The position numbers were made by a program, and so were the translations under genes. A DNA stretch of 64,000 nucleotides from JAKACA01 sp963735115 (GTDB taxonomy: Bacteria > Actinomycetota > Acidimicrobiia > Acidimicrobiales > Bog-793): the NCBI GenBank assembly GCA_963735115.1, contig CAVTJR010000001.1, positions 558,001 to 622,000 on the forward strand. The letters run 5' to 3'. The notes beneath the pieces were generated by a model. The model was not told the DNA's origin, made no database searches, and worked only from the letters and a program-made list of their open reading frames with translations. Every line of letters begins with the position of its first letter. Position 1 is the stretch's first letter. Below are positions 17,881-26,116 of this stretch, one piece after another.

Positions 17881-18407
17881 CAGCGGTCGGTCCCGGCGCC
17901 GCGAGTGCTGCTCGCCTGCGCGGCGGTGATCGCTTCTTCCACGAGGGCGCGGTGCCGCTGGTCGTCGAGGCCGGCGCCGATAACGCTCTCGGCCGCCTCG
18001 AGCACGAGCGAGCCGAGCTCGCTCATGATCTCTGAGCGCGCCCGATCGCGCTCCAGGTCGATCTCCACCTGAGCGCTGGCGACGAGCCGAGCGTGTTCTT
18101 CGAGACCGCGCTGACGACCCTCCTCCTTGAGCTGCTCAGCGATCTCGTTCGCCTGGTCGACGATGGCGCGGGCTTCCTGGCGGGCGCCCTCGAGCAGCTC
18201 CCGTCGCCTCGCCGCCAGCTCGTCCGCCTCGCGCTTGGCATCCTCGGCCGCCTGGATTGAGTTACGGATGTGGTCGGCGCGCTCATCCATAGCCTTGCGC
18301 AGGGGCGGCAGGATGTACTTGGCGACAAGCCAGAGCACGATCAAAAAGGCGATGAGCTCCAGGACGAAGGTGAAGCCCGGGAGGAGGAACAGGTTGGATA
18401 CCACCAT
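17880..18407 (-). CDS. atpF: ATP synthase Fo b subunit
   Basis: The b subunit forms the peripheral stalk. The 175-residue protein has one N-terminal membrane span (FVLELIAFLIVLWLVAKYIL), then a long charged helix rich in Glu, Arg and Ala (about residues 35-150) that forms the coiled-coil dimer. Length and order (c-b-delta-alpha) are standard. The stop overlaps the delta start. Confidence 0.95.
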   Translation of the reverse strand: MVVSNLFLLPGFTFVLELIAFLIVLWLVAKYILPPLRKAMDERADHIRNSIQAAEDAKREADELAARRRELLEGARQEARAIVDQANEIAEQLKEEGRQRGLEEHARLVASAQVEIDLERDRARSEIMSELGSLVLEAAESVIGAGLDDQRHRALVEEAITAAQASSTRGAGTDR

Positions 18408-18418
18408 GAGGGGACCGC

Positions 18419-18682
18419 TTACTTCTTGTAGAGCACGAAGACGAAGAGAATCATGAACACGAGGTTGATGAAGTACATCGCCTCACACAGGCCGACGACG
18501 ATGAACATCGTCGTGTACAGGCGGCTCTGAGCCTCAGGCTGCCGGGCGATGCCGGCGATCGTCTGACTACCGGCCAGGCCATCGCCGATGGCAGCGCCGA
18601 TGGCGCCACCGCCGAGTGCGAGGCCGCCGCCGATGAACGCTCCAGCGGAGCTGAGCGCTTCTGCTGTGGTCTCAACTGCCAT
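18419..18682 (-). CDS. atpE: ATP synthase Fo c subunit
   Basis: The 87-residue proteolipid of the rotor ring. Two hydrophobic helices flank the polar loop GIARQPEAQSRL, and the ion-binding carboxylate is Glu67 in GLCEAMYF. No sodium-type Gln/Ser signature is evident, so protons are the likely coupling ion. The Gly-rich first helix is typical. The ATG at 18682 has an AGGAG Shine-Dalgarno, and upstream ATGs in frame lack family sequence. Confidence 0.95.
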   Translation of the reverse strand: MAVETTAEALSSAGAFIGGGLALGGGAIGAAIGDGLAGSQTIAGIARQPEAQSRLYTTMFIVVGLCEAMYFINLVFMILFVFVLYKK

Positions 18683-18760
18683 TTTGCCTTTTCTCCTGTT
18701 TCTTTGGATGGAACAGAGCTTGGTGATCCTTGACGCTGAGCCGAACGGCACCCGCCGCGC

Positions 18761-19513
18761 TCAGTGGCCTCCCGTGACCGCTGACGAGAAGTACAGAATC
18801 GTGAGCAACGTGAAGATGAATGCTTGCACCGGGCCTACGAAGAGGCCGTCGAAGAGCTTCCACACGACGTCGAGGAGGGGGATCGGGACGATGAACTTCG
18901 CCGGCAGATAGGAGATCAGCAGCAGCATGACGCCGCCGGCGAAGATATTGCCGAAGAGTCGAAGGGCGAGAGTGAGGGGCTTGGCGATCTCCTCTACGAC
19001 GTTGATGAGGAACATCGCCGGCGGGTTGAAGTAGTGCTTGATGTAGGCCCTGAAACCGTTCTTCTGGATCCAGGTGAAGTGGACGAGGAGGATCACGAGC
19101 ACAGCCAGGGCGGCCGTCATATTGATATCGCCCGTCGGCGCCGGCAGCAGCTGGTCATGACCGGGCCAGGTCGTCGGGATCATGTCGATCCAGTTGCAGA
19201 ACAGGATGAAGATGAACAGCGTGACGGCGAGGGGGACGATGAAGAGTCCCTGATCGCCCATCATGGACGAGACCTGATTCTCGACGGCCCCGACGATCGT
19301 CTCGAAGGCGAGCTGCAACCTGCCGGGGACGCCGGAGGTCACCTTCATCCGCAGCCTCAGGCCGATCCCCAGGACGGCGAGACCGGCGATGCCGACCGAG
19401 AGGAGGTCGCCCACGTTGATCGGCCCGAGAGGTCCGAGGTTGACCGTGATGTTGTCCGTGCTGGGGTTGAAGCTTCCCAACCCCGCCGCCGCCAGGACCG
19501 GCGCCAGGCTCAC
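18761..19513 (-). CDS. atpB: ATP synthase Fo a subunit
   Basis: The a subunit forms the proton half-channels against the c ring. The 250-residue protein has about five membrane spans and the essential Arg in LALRLFGNIFAGG, plus NWIDMIPTTWP and a C-terminal helix ending near TILYFSSAVTGGH. I chose the GTG at 19513 because it overlaps the stop of atpI (GTGA) and gives the normal length; longer in-frame starts add unrelated Arg-rich sequence. Confidence 0.93.
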   Translation of the reverse strand: MSLAPVLAAAGLGSFNPSTDNITVNLGPLGPINVGDLLSVGIAGLAVLGIGLRLRMKVTSGVPGRLQLAFETIVGAVENQVSSMMGDQGLFIVPLAVTLFIFILFCNWIDMIPTTWPGHDQLLPAPTGDINMTAALAVLVILLVHFTWIQKNGFRAYIKHYFNPPAMFLINVVEEIAKPLTLALRLFGNIFAGGVMLLLISYLPAKFIVPIPLLDVVWKLFDGLFVGPVQAFIFTLLTILYFSSAVTGGH

Positions 19514-19926
19514 GCCAGGAACCCTTTGCGCAGCAGGGGCACGATGAGGTTCGCCAGGAAGACGAAGTAGAAGACTGCCACTCCGCCAACGGCCCCGAAG
19601 CCGAGCTGGGTCGTGACGACGGCGAGCACGACGATGACGAGGGTCGTGGCGCCGAGGCGGAACAACGTCAGCGATGCGAGCGCTCGGATGGGTCTGGCCG
19701 GCTTGGACTCGCTCACCTTGGCCGTTTGCTGAGTGATGAGCCGGACGTTCACGATCCCGAGCACGAGACCGACGCAGACACCGAGACCGAAGATCAGGTG
19801 CCCGAGTAGTCCGGCAACGACGAGGACGACGACGGCCACGCCAATGGCCGAGAACACCGTGCGTCTGAGCAGACGTTGGATCTCGGGCAGCGTGATCTGC
19901 TCGAAGAGCTCTGCGAGTCGGTTCAT
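19510..19926 (-). CDS. atpI: ATP synthase subunit I-like membrane protein
   Basis: A 138-residue protein with four predicted membrane helices (for example FSAIGVAVVVLVVAGLL and LGATTLVIVVLAVVTTQLG). Position directly upstream of atpB and topology match the actinobacterial atpI-type protein thought to help assemble the c ring. Sequence conservation in this family is low, so the call rests mainly on place and topology. Confidence 0.75.
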   Translation of the reverse strand: MNRLAELFEQITLPEIQRLLRRTVFSAIGVAVVVLVVAGLLGHLIFGLGVCVGLVLGIVNVRLITQQTAKVSESKPARPIRALASLTLFRLGATTLVIVVLAVVTTQLGFGAVGGVAVFYFVFLANLIVPLLRKGFLA

Positions 19927-19997
19927 ACCCTTTTGATGTCACTTCCTAAGCGCGGGCGACCGGCTCGGCCGGCCACGCTGCTGGCTCAAAACAGGAC

Positions 19998-20201
19998 CTA
20001 GAGAAACGCCTTGATCTCGAAATACACCGCCGCCACGGCCGCGGCGATCCCGATGCCAAGCCCGACGAAGGTGAACGTGAGCCCTGTTTTGAGCGTCACG
20101 TCCAGCCAGTAGCCGCCGCCGACTCCGACGCCGACGCACAGTGCCGTCGTGACGCCCATCCCGAGCAAGGTGGCCAGGCTCGGTATGGGCTTGTTGCTCA
20201 C
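19998..20201 (-). CDS. atpZ: AtpZ/AtpI-family small membrane protein
   Basis: A 67-residue protein with two membrane helices, GMGVTTALCVGVGVGGGYWLD and GLTFTFVGLGIGIAAAVAAVYF, the pattern of the F0F1-ATPase subunit (AtpZ/AtpI) family, which in other bacteria assists ATP synthase function or cation transport. The GTG at 20201 has a GAGG Shine-Dalgarno about 8 bases upstream and lies 10 bases after the wecA-like stop, so it is preferred over an upstream ATG inside that gene. Confidence 0.7.
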   Translation of the reverse strand: MSNKPIPSLATLLGMGVTTALCVGVGVGGGYWLDVTLKTGLTFTFVGLGIGIAAAVAAVYFEIKAFL

Positions 20202-20211
20202 TTTCGTGCCT

Positions 20212-21501
20212 CTATCCTCGCGTCGGAGGGTCGTGGCGAGCAAAACGGCGCCGATGGTGAGTCCGGTGGGCCGTCAACGCCAGCTCCGGTCCGCCCCCCT
20301 CGGAGGCTGTGCTTCCTCCGACGGAGGCGGCGGCAGGGACGGCCGGCGTCGCCGACACGGAGGCCCCGGGCGTTTCCTGGGCGTCCGGCAGCTCCGGAGA
20401 GGGCCGCTCGGCGTCCGCCACGGCGGCGTCGAGCAAGGGGTCCTTGCGGAGTCCAGGCTGGAAGAGGGTGTAGAGGGCGACGCCGAGCACTCCGAGAGCG
20501 ATCGGTGTGACGCCGCTCCACGATGGTGAGAACGTCGGGTAGAGCACGAGCGCCGAGAGCAGCAGCGTCCAGGCCCACAACACGACGACGGTCCGGCGGT
20601 GGCCGTGCCCAAGGCGCATGAGGCGGTGGTGAAGATGCTCGAGATCCCGCACCGCCACGCCGGTGCGATGCACCGTTCGTCGAACGATGGCGAACGCCGT
20701 ATCGAGGATGGGCACGCCGAGGATGACAAAGGGCACGAGCAAGGGGACGAAGAAGAAGTACGTCTGCCCCCAGGCCGGCTCGGCGCCACCGCCGATCACC
20801 ATCGTGCTGGCGGCCATGAGGAGGCCGAGCACCATGGCGCCCGTGTCCCCCATGAAGATCTTGGCGCGGTGGAAGTTGTGGGGAAGGAACCCGATGCACA
20901 AGCCGCACGTCGCCGCCGCGATGAGCGGGCCGATGTTGTTGTTCTGCAGCAAGCCAAGCATTTCGAGCCGCAGGCCGTAAACGCAGAGGGCGCCGGAGGC
21001 GATGGCGACGACGCCGGCCGCCAGCCCGTCGAGGCCGTCCATGAGGTTGACGGCATTGGCGATCCCGATGACCCACACGGCCGTCACGAGCGGCAGGATC
21101 GAGGGGGACAGGACCAGGTAGCCCGCGAAGGGCACCTTGAACTGCAACATCGTCACGCCGGCGAAGTAGAGGATCATGGCCGCCAGCACCTGGCCGGCGA
21201 CCTTGGCCGGCGCCGAGACCTCACGCAGGTCGTCGACGAAGCCGACGAGGAACATGGCGGCGGCGGCGATGAGCACGCCCCACGCCTCCCGTGGCTCCAG
21301 GAACACGAGGTGAAATGAGGGACCGGGCAGTAGTCGGGCGACCGCGAGCGCCACGGCGAAGGCCAGGAACATCGCCGTGCCACCGGCGGTCGGCGTCGGC
21401 ACCGTGTGCACCCGCTCGGAGTCGGGCATCACGATGAAGTTGCGCCGGACGGCGACGGCCCGGACGGCGAAGGTCAGGAGGAAGGTGGCGACGGCGGCCA
21501 C
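20212..21501 (-). CDS. wecA: Undecaprenyl-phosphate GlcNAc-1-phosphate transferase-like (WecA/MraY family)
   Basis: This integral membrane enzyme transfers a sugar-1-phosphate from UDP-sugar to a polyprenyl phosphate to start a cell-wall glycan. It has about 11 membrane spans and the family motifs GFVDDLREVS, NAVNLMDGLDGLA, FMGDTGAM and VPILDTAFAIVRR. The last 75 residues are a disordered Pro/Ala-rich cytoplasmic tail. In mycobacteria the homologue (Rfe/WecA) starts arabinogalactan linker synthesis and also lies just before the atp genes. The GTG at 21501 cuts into the first membrane helix; the open frame continues to a CTG overlapping the glyA stop (21537), which may be the real start. Confidence 0.88.
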   Translation of the reverse strand: MAAVATFLLTFAVRAVAVRRNFIVMPDSERVHTVPTPTAGGTAMFLAFAVALAVARLLPGPSFHLVFLEPREAWGVLIAAAAMFLVGFVDDLREVSAPAKVAGQVLAAMILYFAGVTMLQFKVPFAGYLVLSPSILPLVTAVWVIGIANAVNLMDGLDGLAAGVVAIASGALCVYGLRLEMLGLLQNNNIGPLIAAATCGLCIGFLPHNFHRAKIFMGDTGAMVLGLLMAASTMVIGGGAEPAWGQTYFFFVPLLVPFVILGVPILDTAFAIVRRTVHRTGVAVRDLEHLHHRLMRLGHGHRRTVVVLWAWTLLLSALVLYPTFSPSWSGVTPIALGVLGVALYTLFQPGLRKDPLLDAAVADAERPSPELPDAQETPGASVSATPAVPAAASVGGSTASEGGGPELALTAHRTHHRRRFARHDPPTRG

Positions 21502-21533
21502 GCCGAAGACGACGGCGCAGCCCTGAATCTGCG

Positions 21534-22820
21534 TCAGAGCAAGCCTCCCACTCCCTCGGGATACGGATCGAACGTCTTTCGCAGAGATCTCACCTCTTGG
21601 CGTACCGCCTCCAGCTCAGAGGCATCTTCGCGGCCTCTGAGGGCGCGCGCCAACAGGCCGGCGACAACGGCCATCTCCGCCTCCCGCATGCCCGCCGTCG
21701 TCTCGGCCGCCGTCCCGAGCCTGAGGCCGCTCGTCACGAACGGCGGGCGCGGGTCGTCCGGGATCTGGTTGCGGTTGCAGGTGATGCCAGCCCGGTCGAG
21801 GGCCTCCTGGGCGACCTTGCCAGTGAGCTCGGCATCGAAGTCGCGCAGGTCGACGAGCACGAGGTGGTTGTCGGTCCCGCCGGCGACGAGGCGGAACCCC
21901 TCAGCCACGAGCGCCTGGGCGAAAACGGCGGCGTTCGCGACGACCTGGGTGGCGTACTCCTTGAACGACGGTTGTGAGGCCTCGCGAAAGGCAACAGCCT
22001 TGGCGGCGATGACGTGGTCGAGCGGCCCGCCCTGCAAACCCGGGAAGACGGCTGAGTCGATGGACCGCGCCAGCTCCGCCTGGGTGAGGATGCAGCCACC
22101 CCGCGGCCCGCGAAGCGTCTTGTGCGTCGTGAAGGTGACAACGTCCGCCACGCCGACGGGGCTCGGGTGGACACCAGCCGCCACGAGCCCTGCTGGGTGC
22201 GCCATGTCGAACATGAACCTGGCGCCCACCTCGTCGGCGATCTCCCGGAACGGGGCGGGGTCGATGGTGCGGGCGTAGGCCGTCGTTCCGGCGACGATGA
22301 GCTTCGGGCGCTCCCGCAGGGCAAGGTCGCGCACCTGGTCGAGATCGATGCGCTCACCGGAGCCGTCCGGCTGGGCGGGTGTCACGCCGTAGGCGACGAA
22401 CCGGTAGAGCTTCCCGGTGATCGACACCGGTGATCCGTGGGTGAGGTGACCGCCCTGGTCGAGCCGCATGGCGAGGATCGTGTCGCCCGGCTGCACGAGG
22501 GCGAGATAGGCGGCGAGGTTGGCAGGCGCCCCGGCGTGCGGTTGCACATTGGCGTGTTCCGCACCGAAGAGGGCCTTCGCCCGCTCACGGGCGAGGTCCT
22601 CGACCTCGTCGGCGACGACATTGCCCCCGTAGTAGCGCTTGCCCGGGTAGCCCTCGGAGTACTTGTTCGTGAGCACCGAAGCCGATGCCATCATCACGGC
22701 GAGGGAGGTGAAATTCTCCGAGGCGATGAGCTGAAGCGTCGTCCGCTGGCGTTCGAGCTCGTCGACGAGGAGCGCACGCACCTCAGGATCGCGGGCAAGC
22801 GGCGAGGTGTCGGCGGTCAT
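21534..22820 (-). CDS. glyA: Serine hydroxymethyltransferase
   Basis: SHMT converts serine and tetrahydrofolate to glycine and methylene-THF using PLP. The 428-residue protein has SENFTS, NKYSEGYPGKRYYGG, NVQPHAGAPAN, DMAHPAGLVAAG, the PLP Lys in THKTLRGPRGG and an SGLRLGTAAETT segment (Ala where Pro is usual in GTPA). These small changes are consistent with a divergent actinobacterial SHMT. The ATG at 22820 has a TAGACT box 6 bases upstream on its strand. It heads the run glyA-wecA-atp. Confidence 0.93.
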   Translation of the reverse strand: MTADTSPLARDPEVRALLVDELERQRTTLQLIASENFTSLAVMMASASVLTNKYSEGYPGKRYYGGNVVADEVEDLARERAKALFGAEHANVQPHAGAPANLAAYLALVQPGDTILAMRLDQGGHLTHGSPVSITGKLYRFVAYGVTPAQPDGSGERIDLDQVRDLALRERPKLIVAGTTAYARTIDPAPFREIADEVGARFMFDMAHPAGLVAAGVHPSPVGVADVVTFTTHKTLRGPRGGCILTQAELARSIDSAVFPGLQGGPLDHVIAAKAVAFREASQPSFKEYATQVVANAAVFAQALVAEGFRLVAGGTDNHLVLVDLRDFDAELTGKVAQEALDRAGITCNRNQIPDDPRPPFVTSGLRLGTAAETTAGMREAEMAVVAGLLARALRGREDASELEAVRQEVRSLRKTFDPYPEGVGGLL

Positions 22821-22826
22821 GGGCAG

Positions 22827-22852
22827 AGTCTAGGGCGACGCCTCGGTAGGCT
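22827..22852. promoter_or_regulatory. Divergent leaderless promoter pair for glyA and an ABC exporter
   Basis: The 39-base gap between glyA (minus) and the ABC ATPase gene (plus) contains two TANNNT boxes: TAGACT on the minus strand at 22832-22827, 6 bases before the glyA ATG, and TAGGCT on the plus strand at 22847-22852, 7 bases before the ATG at 22860. The spacing puts both transcription starts at the start codons. There is no Shine-Dalgarno for either gene. Confidence 0.55.
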
Positions 22853-22859
22853 CCCGGCT

Positions 22860-23801
22860 ATGACCGCAGCCATCGCCGTGGCCGGTCTGCAAAAGCGCTT
22901 CGGCGAGGTTCACGCGGTGAGCGGGGTCGACCTCGAGGTCCCCGCTGGCACAGTCTTCGCCCTCCTTGGACCGAACGGTGCAGGGAAGACGACGACGGTG
23001 GAGATACTCGAGGGGTTTCTCGACCGGGATGCGGGCGACGTGCACGTGCTCGGCCTCGATCCCGCAAAGGACCGGCGCGCTCTCCTCGAGCGGGTCGGGA
23101 TCGTGCTGCAGGAGACGGCCGTCGAACCATTCCTCACCGTGCGCGAGACCCTCGCCCGGCGGGCGGTCCTCTACCCGCACCCGCGCCGGCCGGATGAGGT
23201 GATCGAGACGATCGGCCTGGAGGAAAAAGCCGCTGCCCGGGTGCGCTCGCTCTCGGGCGGCCAGCAGCGGAGGCTCGATCTCGGCCTTGGGCTCATCGGA
23301 GATCCGGAGGTGCTCTTCCTCGACGAGCCGACAACTGGTTTCGACCCGAACGCCCGGCGCGAGGCCTGGGACGTCGTGAAACGGCTCGCCTCGGAAGGCC
23401 GCACCATCCTGCTCACGACCCACTACATGGACGAGGCGCAGGCGCTCGCCGACCAAGTCGCCGTGATCGCACGCGGCCAGATCGTCGCCCTCGGGACACC
23501 CAGCTCCATCGGTGGGCGCAACACGGGCGCGACCACAGTCCGTTTCTTGCTGCCGGCAGGTCTGAAGGGGTTGGGTGAGCTGCCCGTCCCGACGGCGGCG
23601 CTGGATGTGGCGTTGGCCGATTCGCCCGATGGTCCGCTCGTCGAGATCGTCACGACGGCTCCGACCGGATTGCTGCAAGGCATCACCTCCTGGGCGGTGG
23701 AACGCCAGATCGAACTGGAGGGCCTCGAAGTGACCCGGCCTTCCCTCGAGGACGTCTACTTGGAGATCACCTCCGACAGCGGCACCGCAGGCGTGTCGTG
23801 A
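22860..23801 (+). CDS. ABC transporter ATP-binding protein (drug/lipid exporter type)
   Basis: A 313-residue ABC ATPase with Walker A GPNGAGKTT, Q-loop QETA, signature LSGGQQRR, Walker B VLFLDEP and the switch His in TTHYMDEA. The C-terminal 80 residues match the extension of the DrrA/NatA-type exporters. It overlaps the permease gene (GTGA), so the pair forms a two-gene ABC-2 exporter. Substrate unknown. The ATG at 22860 fits a leaderless promoter at 22847. Confidence 0.92.
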   Translation: MTAAIAVAGLQKRFGEVHAVSGVDLEVPAGTVFALLGPNGAGKTTTVEILEGFLDRDAGDVHVLGLDPAKDRRALLERVGIVLQETAVEPFLTVRETLARRAVLYPHPRRPDEVIETIGLEEKAAARVRSLSGGQQRRLDLGLGLIGDPEVLFLDEPTTGFDPNARREAWDVVKRLASEGRTILLTTHYMDEAQALADQVAVIARGQIVALGTPSSIGGRNTGATTVRFLLPAGLKGLGELPVPTAALDVALADSPDGPLVEIVTTAPTGLLQGITSWAVERQIELEGLEVTRPSLEDVYLEITSDSGTAGVS

Positions 23802-24583
23802 AGACCGCTCGAATGATGGCTTCGGAGCTGAAGTACCAGCAGCTCAGCTACTGGCGCAACCCGCTCGGGGCGTTCTTTACCTTCTTCATGCCCGTCATGT
23901 TCCTCGTCATCTTCGGCAGCCTCTACAACAATCAGAAGGCGCCCTCGGTCCTCGACGCCGGGGGGGCGATCAGCTTCGACCAGTACTTCGTGCCGGCGAT
24001 CCTGACGCTGGGCGTCATCTCGGCCTGCTACACCCAGCTCGCCATTCAGCTGTCGAACCAGCGCGACGCCGGTCTGTTGAAGCGCGTCCGCTCCTCGCCG
24101 CTGCCACCGGCTGCCTACCTGTTCACCGTCGTGCTGAGCTGTCTCATCCGCACGGCCGTGCTCGTAGGCATCACGCTGGCAGTGGGAGGGCTCTTCTACG
24201 GGCTCGTCTTCCCGGCGCACGCGGCGCTCGCCCTCGTCGTCGTGGTGGGGATAGCTTCTGTCACCTTCAGCGCCATCGGGATCGCCATCACGGCCGCCAT
24301 CCCGAACGCCGATGCCGCCCCGGCGATCGTCAACGGCATCTACCTGCCGCTCATGTTCATCTCGGGGACGTTCTTCCCCCTCTCGTCGAGCTCGATCCTG
24401 ACGAAGATCGCCAGCTACTTTCCGGTGAGGCCGTTCGTGCAGGCCTCCTTCGCCGCCCTCAACCCGCTCGTTCACGGTTCGGGCATCGAGTGGCACGAAG
24501 TCGGCGCCATGGTGATCTGGTGCGCCCTGGCGCTCGTGGTCGGTGTGCGGTGCTTTCGATGGACGCCCGCCCGAAAGGGCTGA
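23798..24583 (+). CDS. ABC-2 type transporter permease
   Basis: A 261-residue permease with six predicted membrane helices (PLGAFFTFFMPVMFLVIF, FVPAILTLGVISACYTQLAI, LFTVVLSCLIRTAVLVGITLAV and others). The conserved ABC-2 patch is present: NQRDAGLLKRVRSSPLPPAAYL. A FISGTFFPLSS segment lies before the last part. It partners the ATPase encoded just upstream; its GTG start overlaps the ATPase stop. Confidence 0.92.
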   Translation: MKTARMMASELKYQQLSYWRNPLGAFFTFFMPVMFLVIFGSLYNNQKAPSVLDAGGAISFDQYFVPAILTLGVISACYTQLAIQLSNQRDAGLLKRVRSSPLPPAAYLFTVVLSCLIRTAVLVGITLAVGGLFYGLVFPAHAALALVVVVGIASVTFSAIGIAITAAIPNADAAPAIVNGIYLPLMFISGTFFPLSSSSILTKIASYFPVRPFVQASFAALNPLVHGSGIEWHEVGAMVIWCALALVVGVRCFRWTPARKG

Positions 24584-24620
24584 CGCTCGGCCTGCACGAC
24601 CCTCACAAACCCCGCCGTCT

Positions 24621-25226
24621 TCAGGAATCTTCCGGCCGACCGCCTCGCAACGCCAGCACGATCTCGCTCATGGGGATCGCTCCCTCGCGAAGGCAGACAA
24701 CCCGAGGGGAGATGATCGACACCACGGTGGACGCCTCGCCCTCGCACCTGCCCCCGTCGAGCACGAGCAACGACTCGCCGAGGGCCGTGACCACTTCGGC
24801 CGCAGAACGGCTCGGCCGCTCTCCATGACGGTTGGCGCTCGTGACGGCGAGCGGACCGGTCATCGCCAACAGTCGCAGCGCCACCGGATGCGCCGGGCAC
24901 CGCAACCCGATGGTGGCGGGATCGCCGCCGAGCTCGAAGGCCACGCCCCCCCGTCGCCTCATCACGATCGTGAGCGCCCCCGGCCAGTACCGCTCCACGA
25001 GCCGAGCTGCTCGGGCGTCGAGCACCCCGAGCTGCCCGGCGACATTGCCATCGGCGACGAGCACGGGCAATGCCACCGTCTCCGGCCGGCCTTTCACGGC
25101 GAAGAGGCGGTCGGTCGCCGATACGAGGGCGGGATCGACAGCGAGGCCGTACACCGTCTCGGTCGGGATGGCGACGACTTTGCCGGCGGCAAGCGCCGAG
25201 ACGGCTTGGGCTTCGTCGACGATCAC
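24621..25226 (-). CDS. tsaC: Threonylcarbamoyl-AMP synthase (Sua5/YciO/YrdC family)
   Basis: TsaC/Sua5 makes threonylcarbamoyl-AMP from threonine, bicarbonate and ATP for the t6A37 modification of ANN-decoding tRNAs. The 201-residue protein has IPTETVYGLAVD, the KGRPETVALPVLV loop, the PGALTIV strand and TSANRHG, all family motifs. It is the short YrdC-type without the Sua5 C-terminal domain. It overlaps prmC (ATGA), the normal order in actinobacteria. Confidence 0.9.
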   Translation of the reverse strand: MIVDEAQAVSALAAGKVVAIPTETVYGLAVDPALVSATDRLFAVKGRPETVALPVLVADGNVAGQLGVLDARAARLVERYWPGALTIVMRRRGGVAFELGGDPATIGLRCPAHPVALRLLAMTGPLAVTSANRHGERPSRSAAEVVTALGESLLVLDGGRCEGEASTVVSIISPRVVCLREGAIPMSEIVLALRGGRPEDS

Positions 25227-26110
25227 GAGCGGCGTCTCGCCACGAGCACGCGTGCACGCCCAGCAAGGTCCTCGGCGACCTCGGCCGAGGAGTAGCCGGC
25301 TTCGTCAGCCACAAGGGCGAGAACGGCCTCGCCCTGATGGGGGGCGATCTCGAGGACGAGCGCTCCAGCGGCGCACAGCCAACGCGGCGCCTCGGCGATG
25401 AGCCGTGAGATCGCCTCGAGTCCGGTCTCGCCCGCCACGAGTGCCTCGTAGGGGTCGTAGTCGCGCACGACCGGGTCGAGCGCCGACCATTCGCCGGCGG
25501 CGAGGTAGGGCGGGTTCGAGACGACGACCGCAATGCCCCCCGCCAACTTCGGTGGCAGCGCCCCGAACCAGTCACCCTCCAGCATCCGCACTCGAGCCCG
25601 CACGTGCTCGGGCTGGCGGGCGAGGTTCTCCGTCGCCAGGCTGAGCGCCTCGACCGAAGCGTCCGTGGCGTAGACCTGCACGGTCGGGTCCTCGGAGGCG
25701 ATGGCCAGGGCAATGACACCCGATCCGGTCCCGAGGTCCGCCACACGGCAGGGCCGACTGGCGAGCCTCAGTTGAGCGAGCGCCTGTTCGACGACGACCT
25801 CGGTCTCCGGTCGTGGGACGAGTGCTCGCCCGTCGACGGCTACCTCGACCCCGCGAAACCCCCATCCCCCCAGCACCCACTGCAACGGCTCCCCGGAGCG
25901 CCGGCGCTCGACGAGGGCGCGCACCCGGAGCAGGACCGACGGCGGGGCGGGGGCGTCGAGCCGGCTCATGATGGCGGCCGCCTGCAGGCCGGCGGCGTGC
26001 TGCACGATCCAGCCGGCTTCGTGCGGATCGTCGAGGTCACGCGCCGTCTCGGCCATGACCGTCCGCCAGCTCGGAGCAGGGCTGGCCCGCCGGCCCCGAT
26101 GGCTGCTCAC
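25223..26110 (-). CDS. prmC: Peptide chain release factor N5-glutamine methyltransferase
   Basis: PrmC (HemK) methylates the Gln of the GGQ motif in release factors, including the product of the adjacent prfA. The 295-residue protein has the N-terminal helical substrate domain (beginning near SWRTVMAE) and a class I SAM domain with ADLGTGSGVIALAIA and the catalytic NPPYL motif. The GTG at 26110 keeps the conserved Trp of the N-terminal domain; ATG at 26056 would remove it. It lies 6 bases after prfA. Confidence 0.93.
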   Translation of the reverse strand: MSSHRGRRASPAPSWRTVMAETARDLDDPHEAGWIVQHAAGLQAAAIMSRLDAPAPPSVLLRVRALVERRRSGEPLQWVLGGWGFRGVEVAVDGRALVPRPETEVVVEQALAQLRLASRPCRVADLGTGSGVIALAIASEDPTVQVYATDASVEALSLATENLARQPEHVRARVRMLEGDWFGALPPKLAGGIAVVVSNPPYLAAGEWSALDPVVRDYDPYEALVAGETGLEAISRLIAEAPRWLCAAGALVLEIAPHQGEAVLALVADEAGYSSAEVAEDLAGRARVLVARRRS

Positions 26111-26116
26111 GCGGGC

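Noticed and set aside
17570..17890. Programmed ribosomal frameshifting in atpH
   Set aside because: No slippery heptamer, rare-codon pause or downstream structure is clear, and atpH is not known to use frameshifting; an indel error is simpler.
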